Assembly (NCBI GenBank): GCA_009746045.1
Contig: RPFO01000127.1
Span: 1,749,011 to 1,813,010 of the forward strand
From: Mesostigma viride
Taxonomy: Eukaryota; Streptophyta; Mesostigmatophyceae; Mesostigmatales; Mesostigmataceae
Length of the DNA: 64,000 nt
Reading direction: 5' to 3'
Made by a program: the position numbers and the translations under genes. Under the pieces are notes generated by a model, which was not told the origin of the DNA, ran no database searches, and saw only the letters and a list, made by a program, of their open reading frames with translations. How positions within the stretch are numbered: the stretch's first letter is position 1; each line of letters begins with the position of its first letter. Of this stretch, positions 36,201 through 44,627 are shown piece after piece.

Positions 36201-39200
36201 AGAGGGCTACTGGGAGTGGCAAGTGGCTACCAGGGTTATGTGTGGGCGTAGCATGGGGGGCAAAAGAGCATCATTTTTAGTTTCATTACGACATAGCCGT
36301 GTCTGTTTCAACTCTTTTTCGTTCCCCTTCCCCCCCCATCTGAATACATGGGGGAAGGGAAGGAAATATCACCCAAAGAAGAATAGGAGTATGACAACTT
36401 TGTTAATGTGTCCATAGATGCCTATCCCGGCTTTGCTCGTAAACCCAGGAAGCTGCCACCACTAAACACCTTGCCATCACCCTGTTTAGTTGGACCCTCA
36501 ACTACCATCGGAATCCCCACATCCACGCTCTATGGTTGCACCCTGTGCATGCATGCATCAATGTTCCTCGGTGTGCCCTTGGATGGTACTTGCCTTGACT
36601 GCCCGGCTGCTGTATGGTGCGCCTGAGCTAAATACTTGCGTCTGCGGCCCTTCCAACTAACGTGCATGCTGCCTTTCCCAATACGTGCGTGCGGCGCCCT
36701 TTCAATACTGTGTCAGCTGCCCCGCTGCCCTAGGCTGCCGCTCCTAATACTTGTATCTGGTGCCTCCCCCCATTCTGCCCTCCTGCCCGTTGCTGTGCGT
36801 CAGGCCCAAGAGCTGGGCCAAGAGGTGGCGCGGCTGTCAGCACAGGCGGCCGAGGAACAAGGAAACGCCTACACCCTGAGGTCCGTGTGTCAGTGATGAG
36901 CACTTCTGCAGCAGGCGGTGGTCCCGCTTCAGCATGGCATGTGCATGAATAGTGGGCCTACTACCTCTCCTTGTACGCGTGCCTATCCTTAAACTTCGGT
37001 ATCGAAACTGTGTCTCCATCGATAAAGTAATCTCATATGACGCGCTCCCTTTGATGGCATGATTAATGGGCGAGTGTCGTAAGCATTTCTTTTCACTATG
37101 TATTGCAGTAAGGATCTTTTGCCTGACTTTGGTTTGTTGGCCCTGCCGCCCTGGTCTTAACTTTATATCCCTACTATGACTGCCGGATGTAACGATGACA
37201 ACATGGGCTTTCTGTTGCCATGGCTGACAGCATGTTTCGCCATTGCTCGTGCCGTGTGAGCGTTGCTGCTGACATCATGTGAGCGTTGCTGCTGACATCA
37301 TGATGGTGGGGCCACACTTCCCCGCCTATCACATTTGCGTTCGCGTTTGGTGATATGCGTGGCCGCCATATACAAATAGCAATCTTTCGATGTTCCATTG
37401 ATGCACTACTGCTGGTACGACGTGCACGCATCTCACTTGTTGGAGAGCTGCCCATGCGGCGTTCATGCACGGAGGAAGGCCCGTGAGCGGAACATGGCAG
37501 CAACCGCGAGTATTATATCGAAAGTCCTTCTCCCAGTATGCTGCCGATGCTCAAGCCCTTCCTCCTGTGCTGCTTTTTCGTCTTATTCTGGCGGCTCGCG
37601 GCTCCCTCAGGCAAAAGGCGGAGCTCTTGCTGACGATGATCCACGCGGAAAGTGACAAGGAGCGATGCATACAGCTCCTAACGGTGAGCTGAAACCGCCT
37701 TCACATTAGACAAGGTGCATTCTGCCTCATCCTTCCCCTGTATCTGACGGGGAGAAGTGAATGGCGCATCCGGCCGCGGATGGTGAGATGGGAGCAGCGG
37801 GTACCGCAGCGGATGGTAGGGAGTATGACGCGCCCAGTGTTCGCGACGAGTATGCATGGGAGGCAACAAGGGTGTGGATGCCAGGGGCATAGTGTGACTT
37901 GTGGCCATAATGACACCAAGCACTTCGCAGCTGGCTTTAAACATCCTATAGACTCCTCTTCGTTAAAGATACCTAAGATCAAAACTGTACTGCACGGTAG
38001 TATATGAAGGATCAATTGATTGTGGTATATAGTATATAGTATATGAATTGTAGAATATAGTATATGAAGGATCAAATGATTGTGGTATGGCTGTTTAGTA
38101 TGAGTATTCGGCTAGATTTCCCCTTTCCAACCCAAAGTATTAGTGTACAGTCATTCACGCCTTAAGTTGGGTTGGCCTAAGGTGTGTTCACGCCTGAAGT
38201 TGGGCCGCATAGGATTTTGGCATTCTAAGTTCAAAGTAGTTCATAGTATTATGTTTTAGTATCATTAGTTCACATTAGTACAATGTAGTAGAGGCATTAA
38301 CGCCTTAAGCTGGGTTCACGCCTTAGTTAGGTTGACCCCTCGAAAACCTCGAACCCAACTTAAGGTGTGAATGACTGTACATCTTTGCACACCTCTGCAC
38401 ATCTCTGAGTGCGTGCCTGTGCAGCCTTTGCCATTGCCGGTTTCACCCACTCTCGGGTTGTTGCACACTCCTGATTGCCTGCCCAGTGTGTGAGTGCGTG
38501 TTTGGCGATGCGCGGCGTTCGACAGAAAGCCATCAACAATGGGCATGTGGACAAGGCCAGGTCTCGAATCAGCCGTGACGGCGCGGACGACAGCAGCAAT
38601 CCGCACGGCTGTGACCACGAAGCCCGCGCCCACGCCCACCCGTACAACAGGAGCACGCATGCGGGCCGCCAATCTCTTCTGCACAGCAATAATGGTGCCA
38701 TGGCCAACAGTGGTGCCAACAATAACAAGGATGGGAATCGTCATCAGCAGCGGCAGCAGCAGCAGCGGCAGCAGCGGCAGCATCCTGCCACCCCAGAGCC
38801 AGCCGTGACCGCCTCCAGGGACTACCGGCCGCACAGTGCCACCAAGCAGACCCCCCCTCCATCTGCCAGTCCCGCGAGCAAGACCACGACCAACCTTACG
38901 CCCGGCGCGGTGCGTAGCGGCGGCAAGTACAAGATGCCCTGGGACCCGAGCGTGGGGATGGGCATCACCTCGGCGTGGCCGATGTCAGGGTCCCTGGCCA
39001 GCCGGATGCCCGCGGCCACGCCAGGTGTTGCCGCCGCGGCGGAGGAGGGCCACTTCGTCGGGTCGACAGGGAGCCCCCACGTGTCGTTTGCGCCGGATGG
39101 ACGCTCGCCATTGGTCGGATCCAAAGGCACACCGGGCCGCACGCCCCAACGTAGCAGCCGCAGAGTGCAGGGCAGGGCGGTGGATGGCGGGTGGATGGGT

Positions 39201-39395
39201 GGGGGGCAGACGCCGGCATCACCGCGGGAGATCGCGTCGTCGCCATTCCTGGACGCGGAAGAAGGAGATGACTTGCAGATTCTGCTGGAGGGGGAGCTGT
39301 CGGAGGAGCAGGTGGCCAGCATGGTCCCGCCCGAATTCTTCAAGTCCAAGTGGGTGGTGCGGGAGGGGCGTGCAGGAGGGCGTGTGTTGAAATAG
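16643..39395 (+). CDS. Kinesin-like protein with degenerate ATPase motifs (23 proposed exons, 5' incomplete)
   Basis: Exons chained by splice signals and matching phases: 16643-16721, 18217-18306, 19154-19211, 20505-20568, 21702-21767, 22399-22509, 23789-23857, 24539-24577, 24708-24827, 25386-25496, 25853-25957, 26807-26862, 27670-27748, 29457-29588, 30674-30793, 32154-32220, 33122-33484, 34284-34359, 35167-35317, 36073-36135, 36804-36880, 37611-37683, 38526-39395. They give about 1,010 residues. The first 14 follow the kinesin motor fold in order: RVYGPSVDTVEVY before the P-loop position, PFAITDIYTAIQQ, FLVRLSF, DVRDLL, LSEHVV, LLQPALDG and ATLRFGSTLNKL. The P-loop position reads GCGGAGTA instead of GQTGxGKT, and switch II DLAGSE is replaced by VVESVSHDE. 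I did not find the NxxSSRSH of switch I. A helical, coiled-coil-like stalk and a Ser/Pro/Gln-rich tail follow. If made, it probably binds microtubules or a partner without hydrolysing ATP. The start codon is not located. Confidence 0.75.
18217..18306 (+). CDS. Kinesin-like exon B (helix before P-loop)
   Basis: Encodes RVYGPSVDTVEVY and then IREVVQRLTEGQP. Acceptor CACCAG, donor GTAGGT, phase 1 to phase 1. Strong kinesin pattern (VFGP..TQEEVY...V..VL.G). Confidence 0.85.
18560..18864. repeat. (CCCCTAGT)n minisatellite in intron
   Basis: An 8-bp unit repeated about 38 times with two CCCCCAGT variants. Confidence 0.95.
18983..19112. repeat. 14-bp tandem repeat (TGTATGCTGCTTGT)n
   Basis: About nine units in the same intron, just upstream of the P-loop exon. 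Confidence 0.9.
19154..19211 (+). CDS. Kinesin-like exon C (P-loop position)
   Basis: Reads GMVITWGCGGAGTALAMQG, aligning residue for residue with kinesin NGTIFAYGQTGTGKTYTMxG. The Walker A lysine is a threonine and the next Thr/Ser is alanine. Phases match on both sides (1 in, 2 out), so this is unlikely to be a chance frame. Confidence 0.8.
19405..19640. repeat. 15-bp tandem repeat (CGACATTGTTCAGTT)n
   Basis: About 15 diverged units in intron sequence. Confidence 0.85.
20505..20568 (+). CDS. Kinesin-like exon D
   Basis: Encodes NGYPGPVPFAITDIYTAIQQ, the kinesin GIIPRAxxDIFxxI segment. Acceptor CCCGCAG, donor GTTTGT, out in phase 0. Confidence 0.8.
20790..21250. repeat. Compound tetranucleotide tract (TGCC, CGCC, GACC, ACGC, CAGC)
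   Basis: Five related 4-bp repeats follow one another without unique spacers, inside one intron. They explain the long Arg/Gly/Ala and Pro/Ala frames found here on both strands, which are not genes. Confidence 0.95.
21702..21767 (+). CDS. Kinesin-like exon E
   Basis: THRSFLVRLSFGELRELADG matches kinesin FLVRVSYLEIYNE. Acceptor GCGACAG, donor GTACGC, phase 0. Confidence 0.75.
22399..22509 (+). CDS. Kinesin-like exon F
   Basis: Begins DVRDLLEG, the kinesin E-x-V-R-D-L-L, and ends LAPVRPK before donor GTGGGC. Phase 0. The exon's last bases are copied in the following minisatellite. Confidence 0.75.
22555..23330. repeat. Intronic minisatellite, about 60-bp unit, about 13 copies
   Basis: Each unit carries GGTGGCAAGCGGAGCCTGG, GAGGGAGCAGCAGACC and AAGGTGTGGGG. 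AGACCAAGGTGTGG resembles the exon end and donor just upstream (CGGCCAAAGGTGGG), and GCGGCCAAAGGTGGG itself reappears right after the array at 23340. The Pro/Leu-rich minus frames over this array are artefacts. Confidence 0.95.
23789..23857 (+). CDS. Kinesin-like exon G
   Basis: GHPLRHLSEHVVCSASQALL aligns with kinesin V-x-G-L-T-E-x-x-V-x-S-x-E-E-A-L-x-L-L. Acceptor GCTGCAG, donor GTACGT, phase 0. Confidence 0.75.
24539..24577 (+). CDS. Kinesin-like exon H (tentative)
   Basis: Thirteen codons, HIYIIDKHRLGGK, between GCGGCAG and GTACCA in phase 0. It could be the beta strand after switch I. Short and weakly supported. Confidence 0.35.
24708..24827 (+). CDS. Kinesin-like exon I
   Basis: Forty codons in phase 0, Ala/Thr-rich, ending HPVLRL where kinesins have the L-x-L-V strand before switch II. 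Acceptor GCGACAG, donor GTAAGG. Confidence 0.65.
25386..25496 (+). CDS. Kinesin-like exon J (switch II position)
   Basis: Begins VVESVSHDEARPSPGN where DLAGSER is expected, so the invariant Asp and Gly are lost. It ends FHGSAAL, like IN-x-SL-x-AL. Phase 0; acceptor CCGCCAG, donor GTGAGG. Confidence 0.65.
25853..25957 (+). CDS. Kinesin-like exon K (tentative)
   Basis: VIVGVTSSTPVTAGDDISKA in phase 0 between GTCGCAG and GTAGAG. It fits the chain but has little family signal. Confidence 0.45.
26190..26397. repeat. 52-bp tandem repeat, four copies
   Basis: The block CCTATTCCGATGCATTGTTG recurs every 52 bp within an intron. Confidence 0.9.
26807..26862 (+). CDS. Kinesin-like exon L
   Basis: AVDALLEVMEDRVAKASS, like the LxALGxVIxAL helix. 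Ends in phase 2 at GTGAGT. Confidence 0.65.
27003..27110. repeat. 35-bp tandem repeat, three copies
   Basis: GACGGTTGGCCGATATTGGC plus GTGGATGGGTGGGTG repeated in tandem in an intron. Confidence 0.9.
27670..27748 (+). CDS. Kinesin-like exon M
   Basis: PTKGTGKEHPGLLQQLLQPA then LDGTVK, the kinesin SKLTxLLQxxLGGxxK region without the canonical YRxSKLT. Acceptor CGGCCAG, donor GTGGAT. Confidence 0.75.
27872..28600. repeat. 29-bp intronic minisatellite, about 25 copies
   Basis: Unit GTATATATGCATGGTGTAG plus AGTTGGCACC, nearly identical throughout. The last unit reads GGCACCGTCAAGG, the same as the preceding exon's last bases. Long minus-strand frames with HHAYIRCQLYTM repeats are by-products of the 29-bp period. 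Confidence 0.95.
28628..29133. repeat. 46-bp intronic minisatellite, about 11 copies
   Basis: Unit CGCAGCCGTTTGCCCACTCG plus TGGGGTGCTATATCTGCCG plus TACACAA, in the same intron as the 29-bp array. It explains the plus-strand frames here. Confidence 0.95.
29457..29588 (+). CDS. Kinesin-like exon N (end of motor)
   Basis: TVALLHADLGPAHVAETQAT then LRFGSTLNKLGG matches the conserved kinesin ISPxxxxxxETLxTLRFAxRAK. This is the most diagnostic exon. Acceptor CCCCAG, donor GTAGGT, phase 0. Confidence 0.85.
30674..30793 (+). CDS. Kinesin-like exon O (stalk)
   Basis: A helical segment IEAFWEEITRMRQVLQRQHD after a Gly/Ala linker. Phase 0; the donor GTCTGT is weak. Confidence 0.6.
32154..32220 (+). 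CDS. Kinesin-like exon P (stalk)
   Basis: DTLGGAPAIQGQLSDLQQCI, helical. Acceptor CTTCAG, donor GTATGC, out in phase 1. Confidence 0.65.
32262..32592. repeat. (ACTACAATAC)n 10-bp repeat in intron
   Basis: About 30 units with small variants (ACTCT, GCACT). Confidence 0.95.
33122..33484 (+). CDS. Kinesin-like exon Q (low-complexity plus Arg-rich)
   Basis: Enters in phase 1 after CACCGCAG. Reads VLEQHGEIARESDG, an Ala/Thr/Pro stretch, then RQRERERSG and FRIGAMRLRIA, to donor GTACGT. The whole 363-bp frame is open. Confidence 0.65.
33630..33722. repeat. 32-bp tandem repeat, three copies
   Basis: TTTAACTAATTCATTCATTA plus ATGGTAGGCACG repeated in an intron. Confidence 0.85.
34047..34144. repeat. 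(CCCTGCA)n 7-bp repeat
   Basis: About 13 units, one with CCCTTCA. Confidence 0.9.
34284..34359 (+). CDS. Kinesin-like exon R
   Basis: LLGLVRQHERCAQCLAWHVW then RARV. Enters in phase 1, leaves in phase 2 at GTGAGC. Fits both neighbours. Confidence 0.6.
34446..34755. repeat. 22-bp tandem repeat, about 14 copies
   Basis: Unit TATTATGATGGTCTGGACAC plus TG with GTCACTGTAG variants, in an intron. Confidence 0.9.
35167..35317 (+). CDS. Kinesin-like exon S (coiled coil)
   Basis: EARLERGAGKELGAAEG, then DTMELTRQLRARLNAKDHDV, a heptad-like helix. Phases fit both sides. Confidence 0.7.
35620..35765 (+). mobile_element. tRNA-derived SINE-like repeat, copy 3
   Basis: Contains CCCAGTTGGGCTATCGC, CTCCGGATCAGGAG and a perfect B box GTTCGAATC inside AAGAGGTCCTGTGTTCGAAT. 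It aligns with the 8150 and 15935 copies. The T-stem mispairs, so it is not called as a tRNA gene. It lies in a kinesin-gene intron. Confidence 0.65.
36073..36135 (+). CDS. Kinesin-like exon T (coiled coil)
   Basis: ELEDVRAQLADALHENQEAA, clear heptads. Phase 0. The donor may be one codon later (36139). Confidence 0.7.
36804..36880 (+). CDS. Kinesin-like exon U (coiled coil)
   Basis: AQELGQEVARLSAQAAEEQG. Acceptor TGCGTCAG, out in phase 2. Confidence 0.7.
37611..37683 (+). CDS. Kinesin-like exon V (coiled coil)
   Basis: QKAELLLTMIHAESDKERCI. Acceptor TCCCTCAG, donor GTGAGC, out in phase 0. Confidence 0.7.
38146..38379. mobile_element. MITE with Tc1/mariner-like ends
   Basis: Terminal inverted repeats start CAGTCATTCACGCCTTAAG (38148) and close with CTTAAGGTGTGAATGACTG (ending 38377). 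The arms are about 28 bp with one mismatch, flanked by TA on both sides. The interior is about 175 bp with no coding. CAGT ends plus a TA target duplication are typical of Tc1/mariner. It sits in the last intron of the kinesin-like gene. Confidence 0.8.
38526..39395 (+). CDS. Kinesin-like exon W (C-terminal low-complexity tail)
   Basis: About 290 codons. His/Asn/Gln-rich start with QQRQQQQRQQRQ, then Ser/Pro/Gly-rich with KYKMPWDPSVGMGIT, TPGRTPQRSSRRVQGRA, and an acidic end EEGDDLQILLEGELSEEQVA followed by PPEFFKSKW. Many SP and TP sites suggest phosphorylation. The acceptor TTCGACAG has a weak pyrimidine tract, so the true 5' border may differ. It ends at TAG 39393 or splices after FFKSKW to 39430. 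Confidence 0.6.
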   Translation, partial: KAINNGHVDKARSRISRDGADDSSNPHGCDHEARAHAHPYNRSTHAGRQSLLHSNNGAMANSGANNNKDGNRHQQRQQQQRQQRQHPATPEPAVTASRDYRPHSATKQTPPPSASPASKTTTNLTPGAVRSGGKYKMPWDPSVGMGITSAWPMSGSLASRMPAATPGVAAAAEEGHFVGSTGSPHVSFAPDGRSPLVGSKGTPGRTPQRSSRRVQGRAVDGGWMGGGQTPASPREIASSPFLDAEEGDDLQILLEGELSEEQVASMVPPEFFKSKWVVREGRAGGRVLK

Positions 39396-39599
39396 TATTA
39401 CCGGTAATTCTTTCTTGTGTGGGTTGCAGGTTCTTAAAGTCCAAGTGGGTGGCTGCCGCACAATGGAAGGGGATATACTGGCTTTCTGGCAATGGGAGGG
39501 ATTTGTAGTTGGACTAGTTTCTCGCTCATTCTTTTTTGTGTCGATTGTGAACTTACACTTGGAAAGTTCTAGCCAGGAGCTTGCTTAACAACTCTGCAG

Positions 39600-40517
39600 G
39601 ATGCTGTTGTGGATGGCTCGCTTGTTGTGGTTCTCACAATAATGCTGGCTGTCTGGCCGTGGTTGTGAGAGTTTCTGGTGTTGCTGCCTTGCTGGCATGT
39701 CATGCCAACCATTCTACGTTGAAGGCTATTCCAAGGTCCGGGGCGGAAAGTTTACATTTAGTTTTTATGGCTGGTGTGCCTTGCATGCAGGTGGGATTCC
39801 AGCTCACCGAACATGGCCCGGGATGCCACCAGGACCAAGCTGATGGTGGACTTTGCAGCGGCACCAAAGCTTCCTTCCCCGGTCAAAACTCCAGAAGCCT
39901 TGTCAAATACGGCCAGGCAGCTTGTGCTTTCTTGATGATGGGAAAGGGTGTGCCACTTATGTATTAGCAACAGCCTACTGGAGACTGGCATGGGTCAACA
40001 CTTTATAGTTGTCTGAGTAAGTCATAGCCTGGTTTATATCACTGGATTAAGTACGTGACACAGTCACGTGCTCACCAATAAGGGAACCTTCGACTCCTCA
40101 CTCCTGATGTACAAAACGAATCAGAGCGCCAAGCTTCTCTGGATATGCTGGCAGATTATTGCTTTTGCTTGCTGGGCAACAGAACAATCTAAAGGATTAC
40201 TGATGGTCAGTTGCCCAGATACACGTCCAGTATTACCTAGGTGGACCGTAGGTAACCTTCGGTACCCGGCACCAGAATTTATCGTGAACTGGCGCGCCCT
40301 GTCAAAAAGTGCACCCGGCCCAGCCAAATTAAAGGCCACACATGTAGTTGTCTCCCGAGCCACGAGCCACGAGCCACGAGCCACGAGGTAGCCATGGCTG
40401 TCGGAGCTCATAACTTTCACGTTTGAGCGCCGAATTCAGCTGTGAATATCACAATCGCTTCGTCTTTCTAAGACGCACATGCTGATATAATTTTCCGACG
40501 CTATTACGCAATATACG
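39600..40517. other. Gene-free stretch between the kinesin-like gene and the transposon strip
   Basis: A perfect hairpin remnant, ACGTGAC / ACA / GTCACGT, at 40053-40069 and a short GAGCCAC repeat at 40360-40387. No exon recognised. Confidence 0.4.
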
Positions 40518-41896
40518 ATGAGCAAACGCCTCTCGACGCAACGCAGCCTGGCGGCTGCGCTCGGCAATGAAAATACGCCTGCAGCTTCGGCTGCAGCTTC
40601 GCCCACCGGCCCAGATGGCAACGGTGACACTAGTCGTGCACTGGTGCTCGCCCAGCCTCCCGGGCTCGCCTCGCCATCAGCATCGCCTGAACCTAAGCGC
40701 AGTCGCTCTGCTGAGCCGCCCTGGGAAGAGCGCTCCTTTGACGTCAACAGCCCCGGCTTCTGGCAGCGCAGCCCCACTTGGATTATGGAAGACTTTTATT
40801 ACGGTAATCACGCCTCGCTTCTAGCCATGTGCGTGTACCTCACGACCCACAACCGTGGCCGCTGGCCTGGTGGCGGCGAGCTTGTCGACCCCGCCGAGGC
40901 TCTCCCAATCATTCACCGCATGCCTCGCCCCAAGCTTCAACGCTTCGCCCTCTGCTCCCTTGTTGGACGCTCCGAATCCGAGATCTGGGCTCCCAAACCG
41001 CCCCCCTTCCCCTCCGAAGCCTCCATCCGCACCCTCCTCAAGGAAGCTTTCGAGCAGCACGTGACCCCTCTTGCCGCAGATGTGGCGGCACTTGGCGGCA
41101 CGCTGGCTGCTGAGCTCCCCACCATCCCCACCGCCACCGCCACCCTCCTCGCCTCCACCTCCCCCCCCCCTCCGTCTCCACCGACTCCATCACCGCCCAG
41201 CTCCGCGACATCGACCAGCGCCTCAAGGATAATGCAATCGCTATCGAGGTCTTGCAGAACACAGCAGGCCTCACCGCCCAGGCAGTGAAGGACATTGCCG
41301 CCAAGCCAGCCCCGGCTGGCCTGGCCGGCGATGCTCCTCCCATCACGACCTGGGCGGACATGCTTAAGCAACATACCACCTCCACCACCTCCGCCGTCGC
41401 AGCCCAGCTCCAGCGGCAGACGCTTGACCTCCGCGAGGAGGCCGAGCTCGCCAAGCGCAGCCTCAACGTCATTGTCAAGAATCTCAAGATGGAGGAAGGT
41501 GAGAATTCCGAGAAGCTTGCGCGTGCTTTTGAGAGAGAAATCCTTGATCGCATGGGCCTTACTGGTGAGATCGAGCTGGCCGCCCACCGCCTTCCCCGCG
41601 CGCGGGGTAAGGCCGGGCCGCCCCCGCTCCTTCTCACCTTTAAGACCCCGGCGGACAAGATTTCTTTTCTCAGACGCCGCAAGCGGCTCGAGAAGACTCT
41701 CTTCACCCTTGATGACGACTTGACCCTGGCGCAGCAACAACGGCGACGGGAGCTATGGCCGACCTACCTCCAGCTCCGGCAGACCAAGGCGGGACAGCCG
41801 GTGTACTGGAAGGGGGCGGCCATCTACGTCGGCCATAAGCCCTGGCAGGCGACCCCCTCGACCACCGCGGCCCCAGCAACTCCAGCCCCAGCCTAG
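40518..41896 (+). pseudogene. LINE ORF1-like protein, frameshifted in a C10 run
   Basis: ATG at 40518 opens MSKRLSTQRSLAAALGNENT and runs through SPGFWQRSPTWIMEDFYYG to a poly-C run at 41161-41170. There the frame shifts, and homology continues as DSITAQLRDIDQRLKDNAIA (coiled coil), then LNVIVKNLKMEEG, FEREILDRMGLTGEIELAAH, KISFLRRRKRLEKTLFTLDD and QQQRRRELWPTYLQLR, to TAG at 41894. The layout of coiled coil, RRM-like part and basic C-terminal domain resembles L1 ORF1p, an RNA-binding chaperone. About 459 residues if the shift is ignored. No ORF2 follows; the 3' UTR and hairpin come next. Confidence 0.75.
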
Positions 41897-42290
41897 GGGA
41901 ATACAGCAGTAGTGTAGAATAGTTAGACAGTGGCCTTGTACATGCCCGCCTACTACAGGCACTATACCAGCTGAGGCCTAGCCTTTTTAGTCATGTACAT
42001 GTGTGCCTATGATGTGCCACACTCCAGACGATGCATAGCCTTATTTAGTAATGTTGTGCCCATGCAGGGAGTCACTCTCTGCTGAGAAGCCATGCCATAG
42101 CTCTTGTATAGCCATGATGATCTTCCCCCTCACAGGCATGCTCCCCCCTTACCCGGGCATAGCGTGATAGACCATGAGGGTGCGGGTGCCCTGGTGCACC
42201 TAGAGCAAGTGTTGTTTACATTCCCACCCTTGCAGGAAGTAGCTTAGAATGTATTATAGGCTCATATGCCCCTTCTCAGGGCTATGTGCT

Positions 42291-42315
42291 ACATATACTC
42301 CCAACGGAGTTATGT
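42291..42315 (+). mobile_element. LINE-like 3' terminal hairpin, copy 5
   Basis: Same arms and loop as copy 1: ACATA, bulged T, ACTCC, CAAC, GGAGT, TATGT. TAATTAATTAATTAAT follows. Confidence 0.8.
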
Positions 42316-42904
42316 TCCTAATTAATTAATTAATTAATCAGGCCCGATGGGGGGTGGGCATCCCACCAGCCTAGGCATGGCCACGAATCAAAGCTTCTGA
42401 AGCTGAATTTTTGCAGCCCATTGGAGACGACCACGGCAAGTTAGCCTGTTCAGTCAGGGTGGCTAGCTCAAGTTATGAATTTTGAGGCTAAACTTTGCAT
42501 GGAAACAACAACATACAAACAAGACGACCTTATAAGAATAGCAATTGCAAACAGGTCTTTTCTGTTTGATCTGGGGCTTAATTTGAAAACAGCTAATTAC
42601 CCACGCGCGTAACATCCCTTGCATGTCATACAGTGTGGGAGAAAGTCAAGCCAGGTGCCTCCTGGGAGCGATGACCTATTTTTAGCTGCTGCAACTTGCC
42701 ACTTGCTAACTTCCAGAGGAAGATTCCAGATTGGGTGTCGTACACGCGCGCGATTCTAGATCCTCTTGTTGAGACTTTTCAGCTGAACTATCGCAAGCTT
42801 ATTTGAAAAAGACCTGTGGACCGTAGGTCAATGCCACCCCCCCCGGCCTGCCAGGGAGGGTACGTGATGGGTATAGAAGCCGGTTTACTAGCTTGCGGGC
42901 TTGC

Positions 42905-43620
42905 GACCACTGATCTACGTCGACCACAACCCATGACAAGCGACCCCCGCCCCAGCAACTCCCGCCTATAGGGGAATATATTATATAGTATACGTATAGC
43001 GTAGCATAGACAGGCTAAGATAATGTGCATATGGCCGTGCAGTACATTTATGCCTATGATGGCATCCTGCACACCAGATGATGCATTAGCGTTTGAGTAA
43101 AACAGTTAAGCCAGCAAGTAAAATAAGAAAGTAAGTAGGTAAGCGGCGTGAACATGCACTGAAGGCATGCCACAGAGTACCCGATGAGGTACTTTTCTAC
43201 GCGGATACTAATTCACCCGCGAAGGCAAGTGGCGCGTCTCAGTTGCCCACACCTGGAGTCGCAGACAGCAACTCGACGCGCCATCCGGGGACTAAATATC
43301 CAAGACAACTGTACGTACGCCTGGCCATGATGACGGACTGTGTGCATGGGGGCGGGTAGGTACTTGCATGCTAACCCCCGATAGCCCAGGTGAATACAAA
43401 GGCTTCTCTCGGAGCCTGAGGGGTTTTAGGGGCATACCCAGGGTTCGATCACCCACAAACCCAGCGTTTAGGTTCTGAGTTAGCCACACTCTGCCCATGA
43501 TGCAGAGAGTTACTCTCTGCTGATCTCGATGCCCATGATGCCCTAGCTATTCAGTGCCTAGCCTAGCTATCTTCCACCCCTGCCATGCCACTGAGGCCTT
43601 TTAGGTATGATACATCATGG
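42905..43620 (+). mobile_element. Degraded 3' piece of the ORF1-only element
   Basis: 42905-42980 keeps the end of ORF1 (ATCTACGTCGACCACAA, then CCCCAGCAACTCC and AGGGGAATA). 43025-43100 and 43490-43615 keep 3' UTR blocks (GCCTATGATG, AGAGAGTTACTCTCTGCTG). About 390 bp of unrelated sequence lies between. Confidence 0.5.
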
Positions 43621-43624
43621 TGGT

Positions 43625-44300
43625 TCAGACCTGCATCAGTGCATGGGCGGCCGACATGCTGAAGCACCACACCACCTCCACTGCCTCCACCATCGCGGTA
43701 CATGAGCTCAAGCACCAGACGCTAGCTCAACCTCCGCGCGAGGAGGCCGACATCACCAAGCGCAGCCATAACGTCATGCATCGTCAATTAGCACTTCGAC
43801 CAGCCCGGGCAGGTCAAGTCCTGACTCCGGATCGACCTGTCTCTTGCCATGCATGCATAGCGTGTAAGGCTGTAAGCGCGACATCCTTAATTAATTACCG
43901 CCCTTGCGCATGGAACTCACTGCCAGCCAGCTCAGCCGGACGGATGCTGTCCGCCTTCCCCGCGCGCGGGCCGCGGGCTAAGGCGGGACCGGCGCTCCCC
44001 TGCGTCCTCACCTTTTGCGTATATACATGGCGGATAAGCTGTTGTGTGTACACGCCGCAAGAAGCTCGCGGGGACTTCCTACACGCTGGACGACAACTTG
44101 ACCCTGCATGGCGCTGCAACAAGGGCGACGGGAGATATCGCCGACCTACCTCCAGCTCGATCCGGCAGACCACAGGGGAGAAACCGGTATACTGGAGGGC
44201 CGGGGCCGGCGGTCATCCATATGCACGTCGACCACTTGAGCCGGCCCTGGCAGGCGCCCCCCGCCACCCCAGCTAGCTAGCAACCCCCGCCTAGGAAATA
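43625..44300 (+). pseudogene. Degraded ORF1 copy
   Basis: Reads WAADMLKHHTTSTASTIAVH and EEADITKRSHNVM, parallel to the 41.3-kb copy's WADMLKQHTTSTTSAVA and EEAELAKRSLNVI. Later traces of RKKLAGTSYTLDDNLTL and the PRARG block appear in other frames. It has many indels. Confidence 0.7.
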
Positions 44301-44627
44301 ATTTATATAGCCATGGGCGCTGAAACATCGAACTCGGGCCTGACCCATTCTCCAACATCCCATGTGCCTCACCACATCCCAGCAATGACCTCTTTCTTTA
44401 TTCAATCAATTTTTGTTTTTGAACATTATTATTAGTACTCTTTTGCTTTGTCTTTATTTATTTTTGTTCGTATTAGTTCCTATTTACATTTTCTATCCAT
44501 TTTCTTTCATTTTCTTTTCCTTGTTCCCTTTGTAATGTGTCAGGTCCTTCCTTTTTCTTTTAGCCCCTTCGTGTATGTGTGACGGGTGTATGCGTTCCCT
44601 CTTTTCCTTCTTAATTGTTGTACTACT

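Larger units (their letters stand above)
40518..42338 (+). mobile_element. ORF1-only (half-LINE-like) element
   Basis: ORF1 plus a roughly 400-bp 3' UTR with ATAGCCATGATGATCTTCCC and CATATGCCCCTTCTCAGGG, the CAAC hairpin at 42291-42315 and a TTAATTAATTAATTAA tail. ORF2 is absent between ORF1 and the tail, so mobilisation would need another LINE's enzyme. The 5' border is not located. Confidence 0.7.
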
